A stretch of 64,000 nt of DNA from contig NZ_CP146516.1 in NCBI RefSeq assembly GCF_037081835.1, positions 2,247,501 to 2,311,500 of the forward strand. Direction: 5' to 3'. Both the position numbers and the translations under genes were made by a program. The notes below the pieces were generated by a model. The model was not told the origin of the DNA, made no database searches, and saw nothing but the letters and a program-made list of their open reading frames with translations. This document shows positions 7,852 through 18,100 of this stretch, piece by piece. Source of the stretch: Spirobacillus cienkowskii. GTDB taxonomy: Bacteria > Bdellovibrionota_B > Oligoflexia > Silvanigrellales > Silvanigrellaceae. The stretch's first letter is position 1. The number at the start of each line of letters is the position of its first letter.

Positions 7852-9794
7852 TTAACAAGTTGAGTTTCTACTTCTAACCAAAGTTCTTCACATTCATTTA
7901 ATTTTTTCTTATAATTATTTAAAGAATTATTAAGCGACTCAATTTCTTGGTAATTGCTATAAGGTATTTTTTCTATTTTCAATTCAATTTCATTTATTTT
8001 ACAGCTTAAATTTGTAATTTCTGCTTCAATTTTTTGCTTAGATTGAATTAAATTTAACTCGTCTTTTTTAGAATTTTTACGTGATTCAGTAGTGATAACT
8101 TTTTCAAAATTATGGTTTTGTTCACTGCTACCTTCTTCGAGCTTTGCCATTTCCATACTTCTGTCTGGACTTAAGATATCTGGAAAATTTGAAAGTTTTG
8201 ATAATCGCTCATAATCATCAAGTTTACCTTCAAACAACGCAAACCTCCCATCGTTTGTCATCGCAAAAATATGGGTACAAATAGAATCTATGAAATTTCT
8301 ATCATGACTTACAAAAAGCATTGTGCCCTCGTACTCTTCAATGGCACTTGCAAGAATCTCTACGCTTGACATATCTAAGTGATTGGTAGGTTCATCCAAT
8401 AATAAGAAATTCGCCTTTTTTAATAACAAACACGCAAGCCCAACCCTACTCTTTTCGCCCCCTGATAAAACTTTAACATATTTAAAAACATCATCGCCCT
8501 TAAATAAAAAGTTTCCAAGCACACTCCTAGCCCTTTTCTCACCAATATCATCAGACACTTCTAAAACGTTTTCTAAAACAGTTTTACTTTCATCTAAAAC
8601 ATCAAGCTGATCTTGAGCAAAAAAAGCGAGAGAAACATTATGGCCAAGTTCAAAATGACCATCAATGGCATTAATTTTACTTGCAATTGTTTTAAGAAGA
8701 GTTGATTTACCAATTCCATTTGGCCCAATTATTGCAATTTTTTGACCTCTTAAAACTGATAAATTTATGTTTTTTGACAGGACAAATTTTTCATAACCAA
8801 TTGTCATTGAAGAAATTTTTAAAACTTCTTTACCGCTTTGAACAACCTTCGGAAGAGTAAATATGATTTCATCAATGTCATCATCCAAATCAAAAGAATC
8901 CTCAACTTCTTTCATGCGCGCAAGCATTTTCATTCGACTTTGCGCTTGCCGTGACTTAGAAGCCTTTGCTTTAAATCTATCAACAAATTTTTGAATTTCT
9001 CCAACACGTTTTTGGTGCCTTTCAAAAGCAGCTGTTTCTAACTCTAAACGTTGTTCCCTTTGCTCTAAAAATGAATCAAAGTTTCCTTTATAAGGGGTAA
9101 ATTTTCCATTAAATAAATGTAAAGTAATTGTTGATAATCTATTTAACAATGCCCGATCATGCGAAACAAACAACAATGTTCCTTTAAAACTCTGCAAAAA
9201 TTTTTCAACCCATACTAGACTTGGCAAATCCAAATGATTAGTCGGCTCGTCCAAAACAAGAAAATCAGGATCATTCAAAAAAACTCTGGCTAATTCTAGG
9301 CGCATTCGCCATCCACCAGAAAGTTGTTTGGGATGTTTTGATAACTGGGATCCTAAAAATCCAAGTCCAACTAATATTCCTTTTGCTCTAGCTTGTAAGG
9401 CATACCCTCCTAATTCACGAAATTGCGTTTCAATAATTTCAAATTTTTTATGTACTTCTTCAGAATAATTATGCTCCATTTCATGTAAAACCAAATCAAG
9501 CCTTTGTTTTAATTCTCTTAGTTTTACAGCACCATCAATGCATTCGTCTAATATAGTTGCTTTAGGATTAGGATTTGGCTCTTGCGGCAAGTATCCAAGA
9601 TTTAATTTACTAGGTTTAAGAATATCACCTTTATCAGGCTCTTCTAACCCACAAATTATATTTAATAGAGTTGATTTTCCAGCACCATTAGGTCCAACTA
9701 ATGCAATTCTTTCTCCCTCAGGAAAGTGGTATGTAGAATTTTGGAAAAGAACTTTTTTACCATAAGACTTATATAAATTATCAATACGAATCAT
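7842..9794 (-). CDS. ABC-F family ATPase (Uup/YheS/EttA-like)
   Basis: 650 residues with two soluble ABC domains and no membrane segment. Walker A motifs are GPNGAGKS (about residue 36) and GPNGIGKS (about 350). Signature motifs are LSGGWRMRLELA and LSGGEKSRVGLA. Both Walker B motifs end in LLDEPTNHLD or LVLDEPTNHLD, the ABC-F hallmark. A basic linker joins the domains, and the last 100 residues form a Lys/Glu-rich coiled coil as in Uup. The family acts on ribosomes, clearing stalled or drug-bound states; which subfamily this is cannot be told here. The gene starts four bases after the hydrolase gene, so the two form an operon. Confidence 0.92.
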   Translation of the reverse strand: MIRIDNLYKSYGKKVLFQNSTYHFPEGERIALVGPNGAGKSTLLNIICGLEEPDKGDILKPSKLNLGYLPQEPNPNPKATILDECIDGAVKLRELKQRLDLVLHEMEHNYSEEVHKKFEIIETQFRELGGYALQARAKGILVGLGFLGSQLSKHPKQLSGGWRMRLELARVFLNDPDFLVLDEPTNHLDLPSLVWVEKFLQSFKGTLLFVSHDRALLNRLSTITLHLFNGKFTPYKGNFDSFLEQREQRLELETAAFERHQKRVGEIQKFVDRFKAKASKSRQAQSRMKMLARMKEVEDSFDLDDDIDEIIFTLPKVVQSGKEVLKISSMTIGYEKFVLSKNINLSVLRGQKIAIIGPNGIGKSTLLKTIASKINAIDGHFELGHNVSLAFFAQDQLDVLDESKTVLENVLEVSDDIGEKRARSVLGNFLFKGDDVFKYVKVLSGGEKSRVGLACLLLKKANFLLLDEPTNHLDMSSVEILASAIEEYEGTMLFVSHDRNFIDSICTHIFAMTNDGRFALFEGKLDDYERLSKLSNFPDILSPDRSMEMAKLEEGSSEQNHNFEKVITTESRKNSKKDELNLIQSKQKIEAEITNLSCKINEIELKIEKIPYSNYQEIESLNNSLNNYKKKLNECEELWLEVETQLVNLK

Positions 9795-9798
9795 TTAA

Positions 9799-10698
9799 CT
9801 ATTCCACTCCAAAATTATCATTTTTACTTTCTAGCCACATAACAAACTCATGCAATGCTACTTTTTGATACTCCAAAATCTCGTTAAAGATTTCGTGCCC
9901 AGCGCCTTGAATAACTTTTAAGCTATTACCATTGTTATGAAAATATGAAACATACTTTTTTGTCTTTTCGACATCGACAAGCTTATCATCAGATGCCGCT
10001 ACAATTTTTATAGGATTTTTTATCATTTGAATAGCATTTATTATTTTAGATTCATCAACAGCACTTAAAAATATATAGCCCATTCTAGCAGAAATAAATT
10101 TTAAAATTTCTTTATCACTTTGTGCTGCTTGATTATTTTTAGGGTTATTAGAAAGACTATTTGGTGAAATTCCAGTTGGAACAAATAGATTTGGCAAATA
10201 CTTTGACAAATTGTTAGCAATTAATTTTTTCCATTTAGGTATCTTCTGTTTTACGCTATAACAAGGAGAACTTAAAAAAACATTTAAAGAAGAATAGTTC
10301 ATATGAGCCAATGCATATGTAACAAGAAGTGAACCAAAGCTATGGCCAAGTAAACCAAAAAATTTTTTATTATTTGCATTTATATTAAAAATTTTTTTAA
10401 CATGGTCACACATAAAAATTATATCTAAAATAAAAGCATGCAAATTTTCAGCATCTCCTCGAAGAGGACCTGATCGTCCATGCCCCCTGATGTCAAAAAT
10501 TGCGAAAGCAAGATTTTTAGAGCAGACAATTTCTGCTAGATGCGAATATCGCCCACTATGCTCTCCAAAACCATGAACGGCAAGGACAACGCCATCTGGT
10601 TTTATTTCTAACTGGTTCTTAATTGCAGGCGTATATAACCTAAAAAACAATTGATTTCCGTCGAAACTTTTGATTTTTTCAGTATATTCTTGAAACAT
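9799..10698 (-). CDS. alpha/beta hydrolase, monoacylglycerol lipase/lysophospholipase-like
   Basis: 299 residues. It has the serine aminopeptidase S33/PldB-type fold: VHGFGEHSGRY near residue 40 (oxyanion loop), FDIRGHGRSG, the nucleophile elbow LLGHSFGSL, a late SDDKLVD Asp and GAGHEIFNE His. These complete the Ser-Asp-His triad. No signal peptide is visible, so it is cytoplasmic or peripherally membrane-bound. A GGGGGG run lies about eight bases before the ATG. The substrate is probably a lysophospholipid or monoglyceride, judged only from family resemblance. Confidence 0.85.
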   Translation of the reverse strand: MFQEYTEKIKSFDGNQLFFRLYTPAIKNQLEIKPDGVVLAVHGFGEHSGRYSHLAEIVCSKNLAFAIFDIRGHGRSGPLRGDAENLHAFILDIIFMCDHVKKIFNINANNKKFFGLLGHSFGSLLVTYALAHMNYSSLNVFLSSPCYSVKQKIPKWKKLIANNLSKYLPNLFVPTGISPNSLSNNPKNNQAAQSDKEILKFISARMGYIFLSAVDESKIINAIQMIKNPIKIVAASDDKLVDVEKTKKYVSYFHNNGNSLKVIQGAGHEIFNEILEYQKVALHEFVMWLESKNDNFGVE

Positions 10699-10751
10699 CG
10701 CATATACCCCCCTTGCTTCAAATTTTCCTACAAATTTTTAGATAGCTGCAA

Positions 10752-10780
10752 TGTTTTCACACAACATTCCAATGAAAACA
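10752..10780. promoter_or_regulatory. inverted repeat upstream of the flagellar operon
   Basis: TGTTTTCA (10752-10759) and TGAAAACA (10773-10780) are perfect 8-base inverted arms, 13 bases apart. They lie in the divergent space between the hydrolase and flgG. This is the only strong dyad there, and it could be an operator for either gene. Confidence 0.4.
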
Positions 10781-10837
10781 AAATATCCTGTAAAAGAATT
10801 TATTAAAATTTCCTTAATCTGCACTAAGGAGACAACC

Positions 10838-11623
10838 ATGCTACGAAGCTTAAATACAGCTGCGACAGGAATGGACTCACAGCAAAAATTAATTGATACA
10901 CTATCCAATAATATGGCTAACGTAAATACCATAGGATTTAAAGCAAGTAAGGCATATTTTCATGATCTTCTTTATCAAAATATTCGCGCTCCAGGCCTAC
11001 AGACAACGACAGGAGTCATTGCACCAAGTGGCATTCAAATTGGAAATGGCTCTAAAATCGTTGCGGTAGAAAAAACGTTTGAGGAAGGAGCAATTAAAAT
11101 TACAAACAAAGATACAGATATGGCAATTATGGGTAAAGGTTTTTTTAGAATTCAATTGCCTGATGGTAACATTGCATATACTCGTGATGGTACATTTCGC
11201 AGATCGGCTGATGGCAGAATAGTCACTTCAGAAGGTCTTCCATTAATTCCAGAAATTGTTGTTCCAGCAAACACTCTTCATCTTAATATCGGAATTGATG
11301 GTATTGTCACAGCAAAAGTAAGTGGAGAACAAGAACCAAGAAATCTTGGTCAAATCACTCTTGCAAACTTTATCAACCCTGCAGGTTTGAATTCAATGGG
11401 AAGAAACTTATACACAGCGACTCAAGCTTCTGGAGAAGCCATAGTTTCTATACCTGGTGAAAATGGACTTGGAACCATTGATCAAGGAGAACTCGAAACC
11501 AGCAATGTAAATATTGTTGAAGAAATGGTGCAACTTATTGTTGGACAAAGAGCATATGAATTAAACAGTAAAGTTATTAAAACAGGCGATGAAATGCTTT
11601 CATCTACTAACCAAATGAAATAG
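10838..11623 (+). CDS. flgG: flagellar distal rod protein FlgG
   Basis: 262 residues. ATG 10838 is chosen because AAGGAG at 10826-10831 precedes it; frames opened further upstream lack a ribosome site. The N-terminus MLRSLNTAATGMDSQQ and NNMANVNTIGFKAS is the flagellar rod/hook consensus. The core contains FFRIQLPDG and YTRDGTF. The C-terminus ends in the conserved coiled part SNVNIVEEMVQLI and QRAYELNSKVI. It forms the distal rod that crosses the periplasm. It heads the flgG-A-H-I-J block with short or overlapping junctions, so one transcript is likely. Confidence 0.96.
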   Translation: MLRSLNTAATGMDSQQKLIDTLSNNMANVNTIGFKASKAYFHDLLYQNIRAPGLQTTTGVIAPSGIQIGNGSKIVAVEKTFEEGAIKITNKDTDMAIMGKGFFRIQLPDGNIAYTRDGTFRRSADGRIVTSEGLPLIPEIVVPANTLHLNIGIDGIVTAKVSGEQEPRNLGQITLANFINPAGLNSMGRNLYTATQASGEAIVSIPGENGLGTIDQGELETSNVNIVEEMVQLIVGQRAYELNSKVIKTGDEMLSSTNQMK

Positions 11624-11632
11624 CAGGATTAC

Positions 11633-12433
11633 ATGAACGCTATAGCATCTCCTCCAGCCATATATGTTGAATACAAATCACTCTCAAATAATCCTGAGAT
11701 TTTAGAAATTCAAAAAGATATTTTAGTTCAATTTATTAAAGCAAATAAACATGAAAATAGCTTAGTAGTTGAAAATACTGATAATATAAACGAAGTGATA
11801 AATAAAAATACGGTACTGAGCATAAAATGCATAAGTTGTCAGATAAATAATAGTAATCTTTATGAAATTATCCCAAATTCAATGCGTAAAATTAAAAATA
11901 ATTTTGTAACAGAATACCGATTTGATCTTAAAAATTCTATTGAGCAAAAATTTTCGTGGCATATAGAAATAATGGAAAAAAAGAACATATACTATATTGT
12001 AGCAAAACAGACTATTAATCCAAACATGATAATTTTTGAAAAAGACTTAGAAATATTAAGGTGCACTTCTGGAGAAAACAAATGTACGCCTAAATATCCT
12101 TTTATAGAATTGAAAGAAGCTCAAAAACAATTAAATTTTTATAATAATAAAAAAACATCTCAATTTTTATCAATAAAGCAAGAAATTGAGCCAAAAAGTC
12201 TTTCTCAAGAAATTTTAGTTAGAGCAGGAGAAATAATAAAAATAATCTATTCACCAAAAGATTCATTAGTATTGCAAACTATGGGAAAATCTTTGTCTAA
12301 TGGTGGACGTGGCGAGTTAATTCGTGTTCAATTAACCGACTGGCATGATAAAGGCTTCGTTCCACATTCAACAAAAAGAATTATAGAAGGTATTGTCATC
12401 GCGCCAAGCGAGGTTGAATATGCAGCAAACTAG
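11633..12433 (+). CDS. flgA: flagellar P-ring assembly chaperone FlgA
   Basis: 266 residues. The C-terminal half has the SAF/ChapFlgA pattern: AKQTINPNMIIFEKDLEIL, then EILVRAGEIIKIIY, then NGGRGELIRVQ and a late RIIEGIV strand. FlgA is normally periplasmic and helps FlgI polymerise into the P ring. Its place between flgG and flgH supports the call. Unusually, the N-terminus (MNAIASPPAIYVEYKS) shows no hydrophobic signal peptide, and the upstream sequence is flgG in another frame. Either the protein is exported differently or the start has decayed. Its 3' end overlaps the flgH start by 14 bases. Confidence 0.8.
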   Translation: MNAIASPPAIYVEYKSLSNNPEILEIQKDILVQFIKANKHENSLVVENTDNINEVINKNTVLSIKCISCQINNSNLYEIIPNSMRKIKNNFVTEYRFDLKNSIEQKFSWHIEIMEKKNIYYIVAKQTINPNMIIFEKDLEILRCTSGENKCTPKYPFIELKEAQKQLNFYNNKKTSQFLSIKQEIEPKSLSQEILVRAGEIIKIIYSPKDSLVLQTMGKSLSNGGRGELIRVQLTDWHDKGFVPHSTKRIIEGIVIAPSEVEYAAN

Positions 12434-13562
12434 TAAAAAATATAAGTATTATAAACTATTAGATGAAATTAGTCTACAAGATGAAGAGGGATATGTAGAA
12501 AACATAAAAAATAAACTACATGAAGAAATTAAAAAACAAAATAAAAATCCAATTAAAAATCAAAAAAATAAAAAAAATAGTGTTTGGATTACTGCAATAG
12601 AACGCTATTTAAGATCTATTGAATATGCTTTTGACAAAGGGAATTTAACAAGTCAAAAAGTATCTTTAGCACTAGATAAAATTCCAGAACCTACTTCTAA
12701 AAAATTTGTGCTACGTTTTACAATTGTTTTTTTTATTATAGTACTTTTAGTTTTTTTTACAAGTTGTAAAGCATATTCACAAACAAGTACTTTGCAAAAT
12801 ACTAATAACAACACTTCCAATAAAACTGATAATTTAAAAAACCAAGAACAGATTTTTATTAAAAGAGAAAATTTACAAATAAAAAATAAAGAAGCGGGTT
12901 CAAGCACAGGAAGTATTTGGGCAGATTCAACGCAGCCCAAAGGCCTTGTTACAGATTATCAACCTACGCATATTGGAGACGTCATTAATGTTACAATTCC
13001 TGAAGATTTACAATTTACACCTCCTGCAGATCAAGCCAATGCAGCAAACGCACAAAAATTTGACCCGGTAAAATCATTAAAATTTGAAGTCATCGGCATT
13101 GAACCGGGAGGAGACGTTTTTTTAAGAGCTACAAAAAATTATGTCAGTGAAACAGGAGAAAATCGCTCAATTTTAGTAATGGCTAAAATGCCGCAAAGAA
13201 ATCTTAATAAATTTGAAATTAGTGCAAACGAGCTTACACAAGTTGCAGTCAACGCAAACATTAATGGGGCAACTTCCGACTACTCATACTCGGGTTGGGA
13301 TAAAATTATTTCTCGAAAAGTTTCTGGTTTTGCGCCTGATTTAAACTCAATGGCAACTGCTCTTGAAGGAAAAACGAAAGAGCTAGAAACCCAACAAAAA
13401 GCTTTAAAAGATCAACAAAAAAGCTTACAAGAAGAAGCAGATAGGCTTAAAAAAGATAGAGAAAGACTCAATTCTGAAACAGCTAAAGCAAAACAACTTT
13501 TGGACTCTGCAACAATTGTTGATGCACCAAGTGATGGCGGTAAAGGCGGAAATAATAAATAA
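12420..13562 (+). CDS. flgH: flagellar L-ring lipoprotein FlgH with N-terminal extension
   Basis: 380 residues from ATG 12420, which has GAGG six bases upstream, inside the end of flgA. FlgH forms the outer-membrane L ring. The FlgH core is clear: GSIWADS, HIGDVINVTI, then strands up to VSGFAPDLNS. A lipoprotein signal (hydrophobic run then FFTSC, Cys at about residue 116) is buried behind about 96 hydrophilic, Lys-rich residues. An in-frame GTG at 12708 would give a textbook lipoprotein of about 284 residues. The C-terminus is a long coiled coil (KTKELETQQKAL onward) not usual for FlgH. Which start is used is unresolved. Confidence 0.87.
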   Translation: MQQTSKKYKYYKLLDEISLQDEEGYVENIKNKLHEEIKKQNKNPIKNQKNKKNSVWITAIERYLRSIEYAFDKGNLTSQKVSLALDKIPEPTSKKFVLRFTIVFFIIVLLVFFTSCKAYSQTSTLQNTNNNTSNKTDNLKNQEQIFIKRENLQIKNKEAGSSTGSIWADSTQPKGLVTDYQPTHIGDVINVTIPEDLQFTPPADQANAANAQKFDPVKSLKFEVIGIEPGGDVFLRATKNYVSETGENRSILVMAKMPQRNLNKFEISANELTQVAVNANINGATSDYSYSGWDKIISRKVSGFAPDLNSMATALEGKTKELETQQKALKDQQKSLQEEADRLKKDRERLNSETAKAKQLLDSATIVDAPSDGGKGGNNK

Positions 13563-13588
13563 TAAACTTTTATGTTAAGGTGATTCAA

Positions 13589-14671
13589 TTGTCTAAGAAG
13601 AAAGAATATTATTACAACTATATAATTATATTGTTTACAACTATCTTTACTCTATTTTTTTTAGATAAAAGTTATACATTAGAAGCAGATCTTTCTGTCA
13701 GAATTAAGGACCTCGTAGAAGTAAAAGGTGTCCGAACTAACCCACTTTCTGGTTTAGGAATTGTTGTTGGCCTTCAGGGTACAGGTGATAGTAAAGCAAG
13801 CATTGCGACAAATAAAGCAGCAGCACTGATGATAAATCGTTTAGGAATTACTGTAACACCACAAGAAGTTATTACAAAAAATATTGCTGTTGTTATTGTT
13901 ACAGCAGACTTACCTCCATTTGCAAGAATAGGAGATAAAATTAACATAAGAATTTCAAGCATAGGTGATAGCACGAGCCTAGAAGGTGGAACGTTACTTT
14001 TAACAAGCCTTAGCGCTGCTGATGGACAAGTTTATGTAACTGCTCAAGGTAGTATTAGCCAAGGAACTTCTATGGCTGGTAACGAAGGTGGAGCCGGACA
14101 ACCAGCAAAAAATACAACCCCAAAAACTGTATCGTTAGCATTAAGTGGAATTGTTGAAAAAGAGTTTTTATCTACTTTTATAAATAATAATAAAATTGAA
14201 TTAAGCTTAAAAAAAGCTGACTTTACAACTGCAAATAGAATAGCCAAAACACTGAATGATTATTTTGGAGAATTTATTGCAGATCCTATTAATAGTGGAA
14301 TGATTTCAATAAAAATTCCAAGTAGTGTATCAAGAAACAACCCAAGTTTTAACCCAGTCGCATTTATGTCAATTTTAGAACAAGTAAAAGTCACACCAGA
14401 TTCTATTGCTTTGGTTGTTATTAACGAAAGAACTGGCACCATTATTTCTGGTAACAATGTCACAATTGAGCCAGTGGCAATTAGCCATGGACGACTTGAA
14501 GTTCAAATTGGAAAGAAAAATAACAAGGTTAACGAATTACCAAGCTCAACAACTGTTGGAGAACTCGTAAGAGCACTAAATACCTTAGGTGCTGGTCCAA
14601 AAGATATTGTATCAATTTTACAAACACTTGAAGCTGCTAATGCGCTAAGAGCTCAAATTAAACTTTTATAA
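13589..14671 (+). CDS. flgI: flagellar P-ring protein FlgI
   Basis: About 360 residues. A TTG start at 13589 is preferred because TAAGGTGA lies just upstream. The in-frame GTG at 13580 would sit inside that ribosome site. An N-terminal hydrophobic segment ending YTLEAD is the signal peptide. FlgI motifs follow: IKDLVEVKGVRTNPLSGLGIVVGLQGTGD (given in part here), AVVIVTADLPPFARIGD, and VVINERTGTIISG. The C-terminal TVGELVRALNTLGAGPKDIVSILQ matches the family end. It builds the peptidoglycan-level ring around the rod. Confidence 0.96.
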   Translation: MSKKKEYYYNYIIILFTTIFTLFFLDKSYTLEADLSVRIKDLVEVKGVRTNPLSGLGIVVGLQGTGDSKASIATNKAAALMINRLGITVTPQEVITKNIAVVIVTADLPPFARIGDKINIRISSIGDSTSLEGGTLLLTSLSAADGQVYVTAQGSISQGTSMAGNEGGAGQPAKNTTPKTVSLALSGIVEKEFLSTFINNNKIELSLKKADFTTANRIAKTLNDYFGEFIADPINSGMISIKIPSSVSRNNPSFNPVAFMSILEQVKVTPDSIALVVINERTGTIISGNNVTIEPVAISHGRLEVQIGKKNNKVNELPSSTTVGELVRALNTLGAGPKDIVSILQTLEAANALRAQIKLL

Positions 14672-14683
14672 CAGGAGTTAAAT

Positions 14684-15121
14684 ATGAGAATAAATATTAT
14701 GGATAATCTTTTATTTAAAAAAACAATACCATCAGAAAAAGAAACAGTAAATCCAAAGATAAAGGAAGCAGAAACAGTTGCTAAGGAATTTGAAACAATT
14801 TATTTAGATATGATGTTAAAAAGCATGAGACAAACCGCTAAACCTGAAAATGAATCCAATGCTCATGATATTTTTCAGAGCATGCTTGATAGCGAATATT
14901 CAAAAATTATGGCTGAATCACAAAGCTTTGGAATAAGAGATTTAATTCTCAATTGGATGAAAGATAATGATCCTTCATTAAATCCAAGTTTAAAAATATT
15001 GAATAGTCAAAATTTAAACACAGATAATAATGAATTGTTTGAATCAAAAAAAGTAATTGAAAACATGAAATCCAAATCTTTATTCACTAAGCTTGCACTT
15101 CAAAAATACAAAATAGACTAA
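14684..15121 (+). CDS. flgJ: FlgJ-type rod-binding protein without muramidase domain
   Basis: 145 residues; AGGAG precedes the ATG. The region about residues 25-95 is the rod-binding (Rod-bind) domain: AKEFETIYLDMMLKSMRQ, FQSMLDSEYSKIMA and SFGIRDLI. The C-terminal glucosaminidase domain found in enteric FlgJ is absent, as in many non-enteric bacteria, so a separate enzyme would be needed to open peptidoglycan. It ends the flagellar operon, ten bases from a convergent gene. Confidence 0.88.
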   Translation: MRINIMDNLLFKKTIPSEKETVNPKIKEAETVAKEFETIYLDMMLKSMRQTAKPENESNAHDIFQSMLDSEYSKIMAESQSFGIRDLILNWMKDNDPSLNPSLKILNSQNLNTDNNELFESKKVIENMKSKSLFTKLALQKYKID

Positions 15122-15130
15122 CCAAACATT

Positions 15131-18100
15131 TTAAATATCAGATATGGATAAACCAGAGTCTGTAATAACAAATGCAGACAAAGAAAAACCAAATGAATCA
15201 GAAATTTCAATTGAAAAATCATGAACATTTTCATCACCCAAACCGTGCTCTGTGTTTTTAGTAATTAATGTTTCTCCTCCATCAAACGAAAACATAAAAC
15301 CTTTATTTGTTGCAAAGTAGATTGTTGTACCAACTTTCTTAATTGCAGAAACTTGATAGTTTGATAAACTTGTTAAACTACGATATGTTTTACCATTATC
15401 TAAAGTCACCCAAACTCCATCTGTTGTACCAAGAAAAATTTCATCTGCATTTTTATATACACATAATACTTTATGACTATTCGTTTTATTTTCAAAAACT
15501 TCTTTAAAAACATGATCCTCTTTGGCAGAAAAAACTTTTCCTCGCTCTGTGACAGCATATAACTCTTCAACAAAAGAAAATAATTTTTTAAATTTTCTAT
15601 TAATTTCATTATCTTTCTTGCTAATAATTACCTTATCAAAATTATCAATATTATTGTTTTTTGTATAAAACATCCCTTTATCTGATGCATAATATGTTCT
15701 ATCTCCAAAATTTTTAATTGAATTAAATTGAATATTAGCAATTGATTGCTTCGACAGTTTAAATATCTCAGAGTAATTATTTTTAGCTATAAATAAACCT
15801 TCTTTGCATCCTATATACAAAATATCATTTTTTGCAAAAATACTACTACAAAAATTTTTATGCGATCCAATTTTTGTATTTTTAAAACTTAAGCCATTAT
15901 TATCAGAAACAAAAAGATTATTATCCTTAACAAAAAAAACAAATTTTCCATAATTTAATATACTACCTTTATATTTATGATTATCATTAAGTTTACTAAA
16001 CTCCATATTATGAGTAAAAGAAGCAGATTTAAAATAATTTGGAAAATCTAAAATTACCGAAGAAAATAAGCCTTCTTGATTAGATATATAAACCATATTC
16101 TCTATCACACTGATATCAAAAACTTCTTTATTCTGGAAAGCATTGACTTTTAGAAATTTACTATGAATACCATTACTTGTAAACCACAAGCCAGAGTCAG
16201 TTGCAAGAAAAACCAATTCATTTGAAACAAAAATAGAATTAATTTTACCATATTCAATTAAACTAATTTTATTATAATTCGACGAAATTTTATTTAAATT
16301 TTTAACGTATATAGAATGGTCTGATAATATATATAATTTTTCATTATCTATAAAAATTCTATTAATATCTTCATCAACGCCACTTAATATAGGTACTAAT
16401 TTATTAAAATTTTTAGTATTTTCATCATAATCTGAAAAATATACCGCATTTTTAGACGAAATATATAGTTTATCATTAGCAATAAATAAATCAGTCCAAA
16501 ATTCTTTGATTGTTAAAAAATTTTTTTCATAATTATGATAATTTTTTTTAAAATGAGATGATTTTTGCAAGCTTCTTAATATAGTATTATCTGTAATTAC
16601 AAAAAAATTATCTTTATACTTATCAATAGAAATAATTGAACCAATATTCGCTCTTGGCAACACCTTATCATATTGATTTTTTGATATATCTTTACTTATA
16701 AAAACATCTGATTTGTTATTTTTAGCAATAAAAAACATCTCCTTATCCCTTATTTTCATTCTAGAGGGGATTGCAAAATATTTATCTAGTTGATTTTTGC
16801 TGACAACACCATTAATAAAATAATATAATCCATAAGTTGTAGTAATATAGACAATTCCACCATTATATGTCACTCCTAAAGGATTAAATGCAGAATAAAT
16901 ATTTTTAAATTCTGTTGATTTATCTAAATTTGCGAAATAAACGCCTTTATCATTACAAGGATCTGTATAACACACTGCAGCTGCATAGATATTATTACCA
17001 TAAGCCTTAATATCATAAATTTCATTATTACCTAGCTCTTTTACACTATTGAAAGTAGAGCTATTTAAATTATAAAAATGCAAGCCTTTCTTTGTTCCTA
17101 TATATATTTTATCTTTAGTAAATGCTATATTTGTAACACTCGATTCATTGTCAAAATTTAATAAGTATTTGTCAAACTTATTTTGTAATCCATTATCTGA
17201 ATAATACAAATTTTTATTATTGTATAACACTAGTTTATTACCTAATGCATAAGCATTACAGACAGAATCATTTACAAAATCATTTAATTTAATATTTTCT
17301 GATTTATTAAATGGATTATAATAATAAATGTTGCAATTGGATGTAGTCATAATTAATCCATTTTTATAAGAATAAATAGATGTAATTGAACTAGAATTGA
17401 TATTAAAAATTTTATCTACATTATCGTCTTTTTCAAAAATATAATTGCTGCTATTATTCTCTAGCTTTGCAAAAAATAATCCACCTTTACCACTTTTACC
17501 ATAATCTCCATTATAGGCATTAACATAAAGAGTATCATTTACTAATTCTACTCCACGAATTTCAACACCATCATCAATACCTTGAACCTTATTGAATTGA
17601 CCATAAACACCCGTGCTAGAATAATATAAACCTACATCATTATAACTAACTGAAGAAAAAATTTTGTTACCAAAATGATAAAGCCTATATAAAAACCTAT
17701 CTTTTAACATGGAATCATTATCAATATGATTATTTTTGTTAATTGAATTAACTGTAATTTTCTTTTTTGTATTAGCGGCAAGTTCAATATTTTTATTATG
17801 CAATTGATAATTTGCAGTAATTGTTAATTCTTCATCTAAAAGATTTCTTGGTGAAATTAAAACCTCAGAAACACAAGAATCACCTTTATTTAATAATAAA
17901 TTTTTATCACAAGTAGAATTGTATGTTTCTTTTTTTGAAAGCCCTAAAAAAATAATTGGTAAATCATTATTATTAATTAACTTAAATTTTTTAAACAAAA
18001 ATTTCTCAAATCCAACTTCAAAATTTTCTACACCATCTTCGCTCTCGATGTCGAGACCAAATTTATGCAATTTTTCATTAATTGACAAATCTACTGATGA

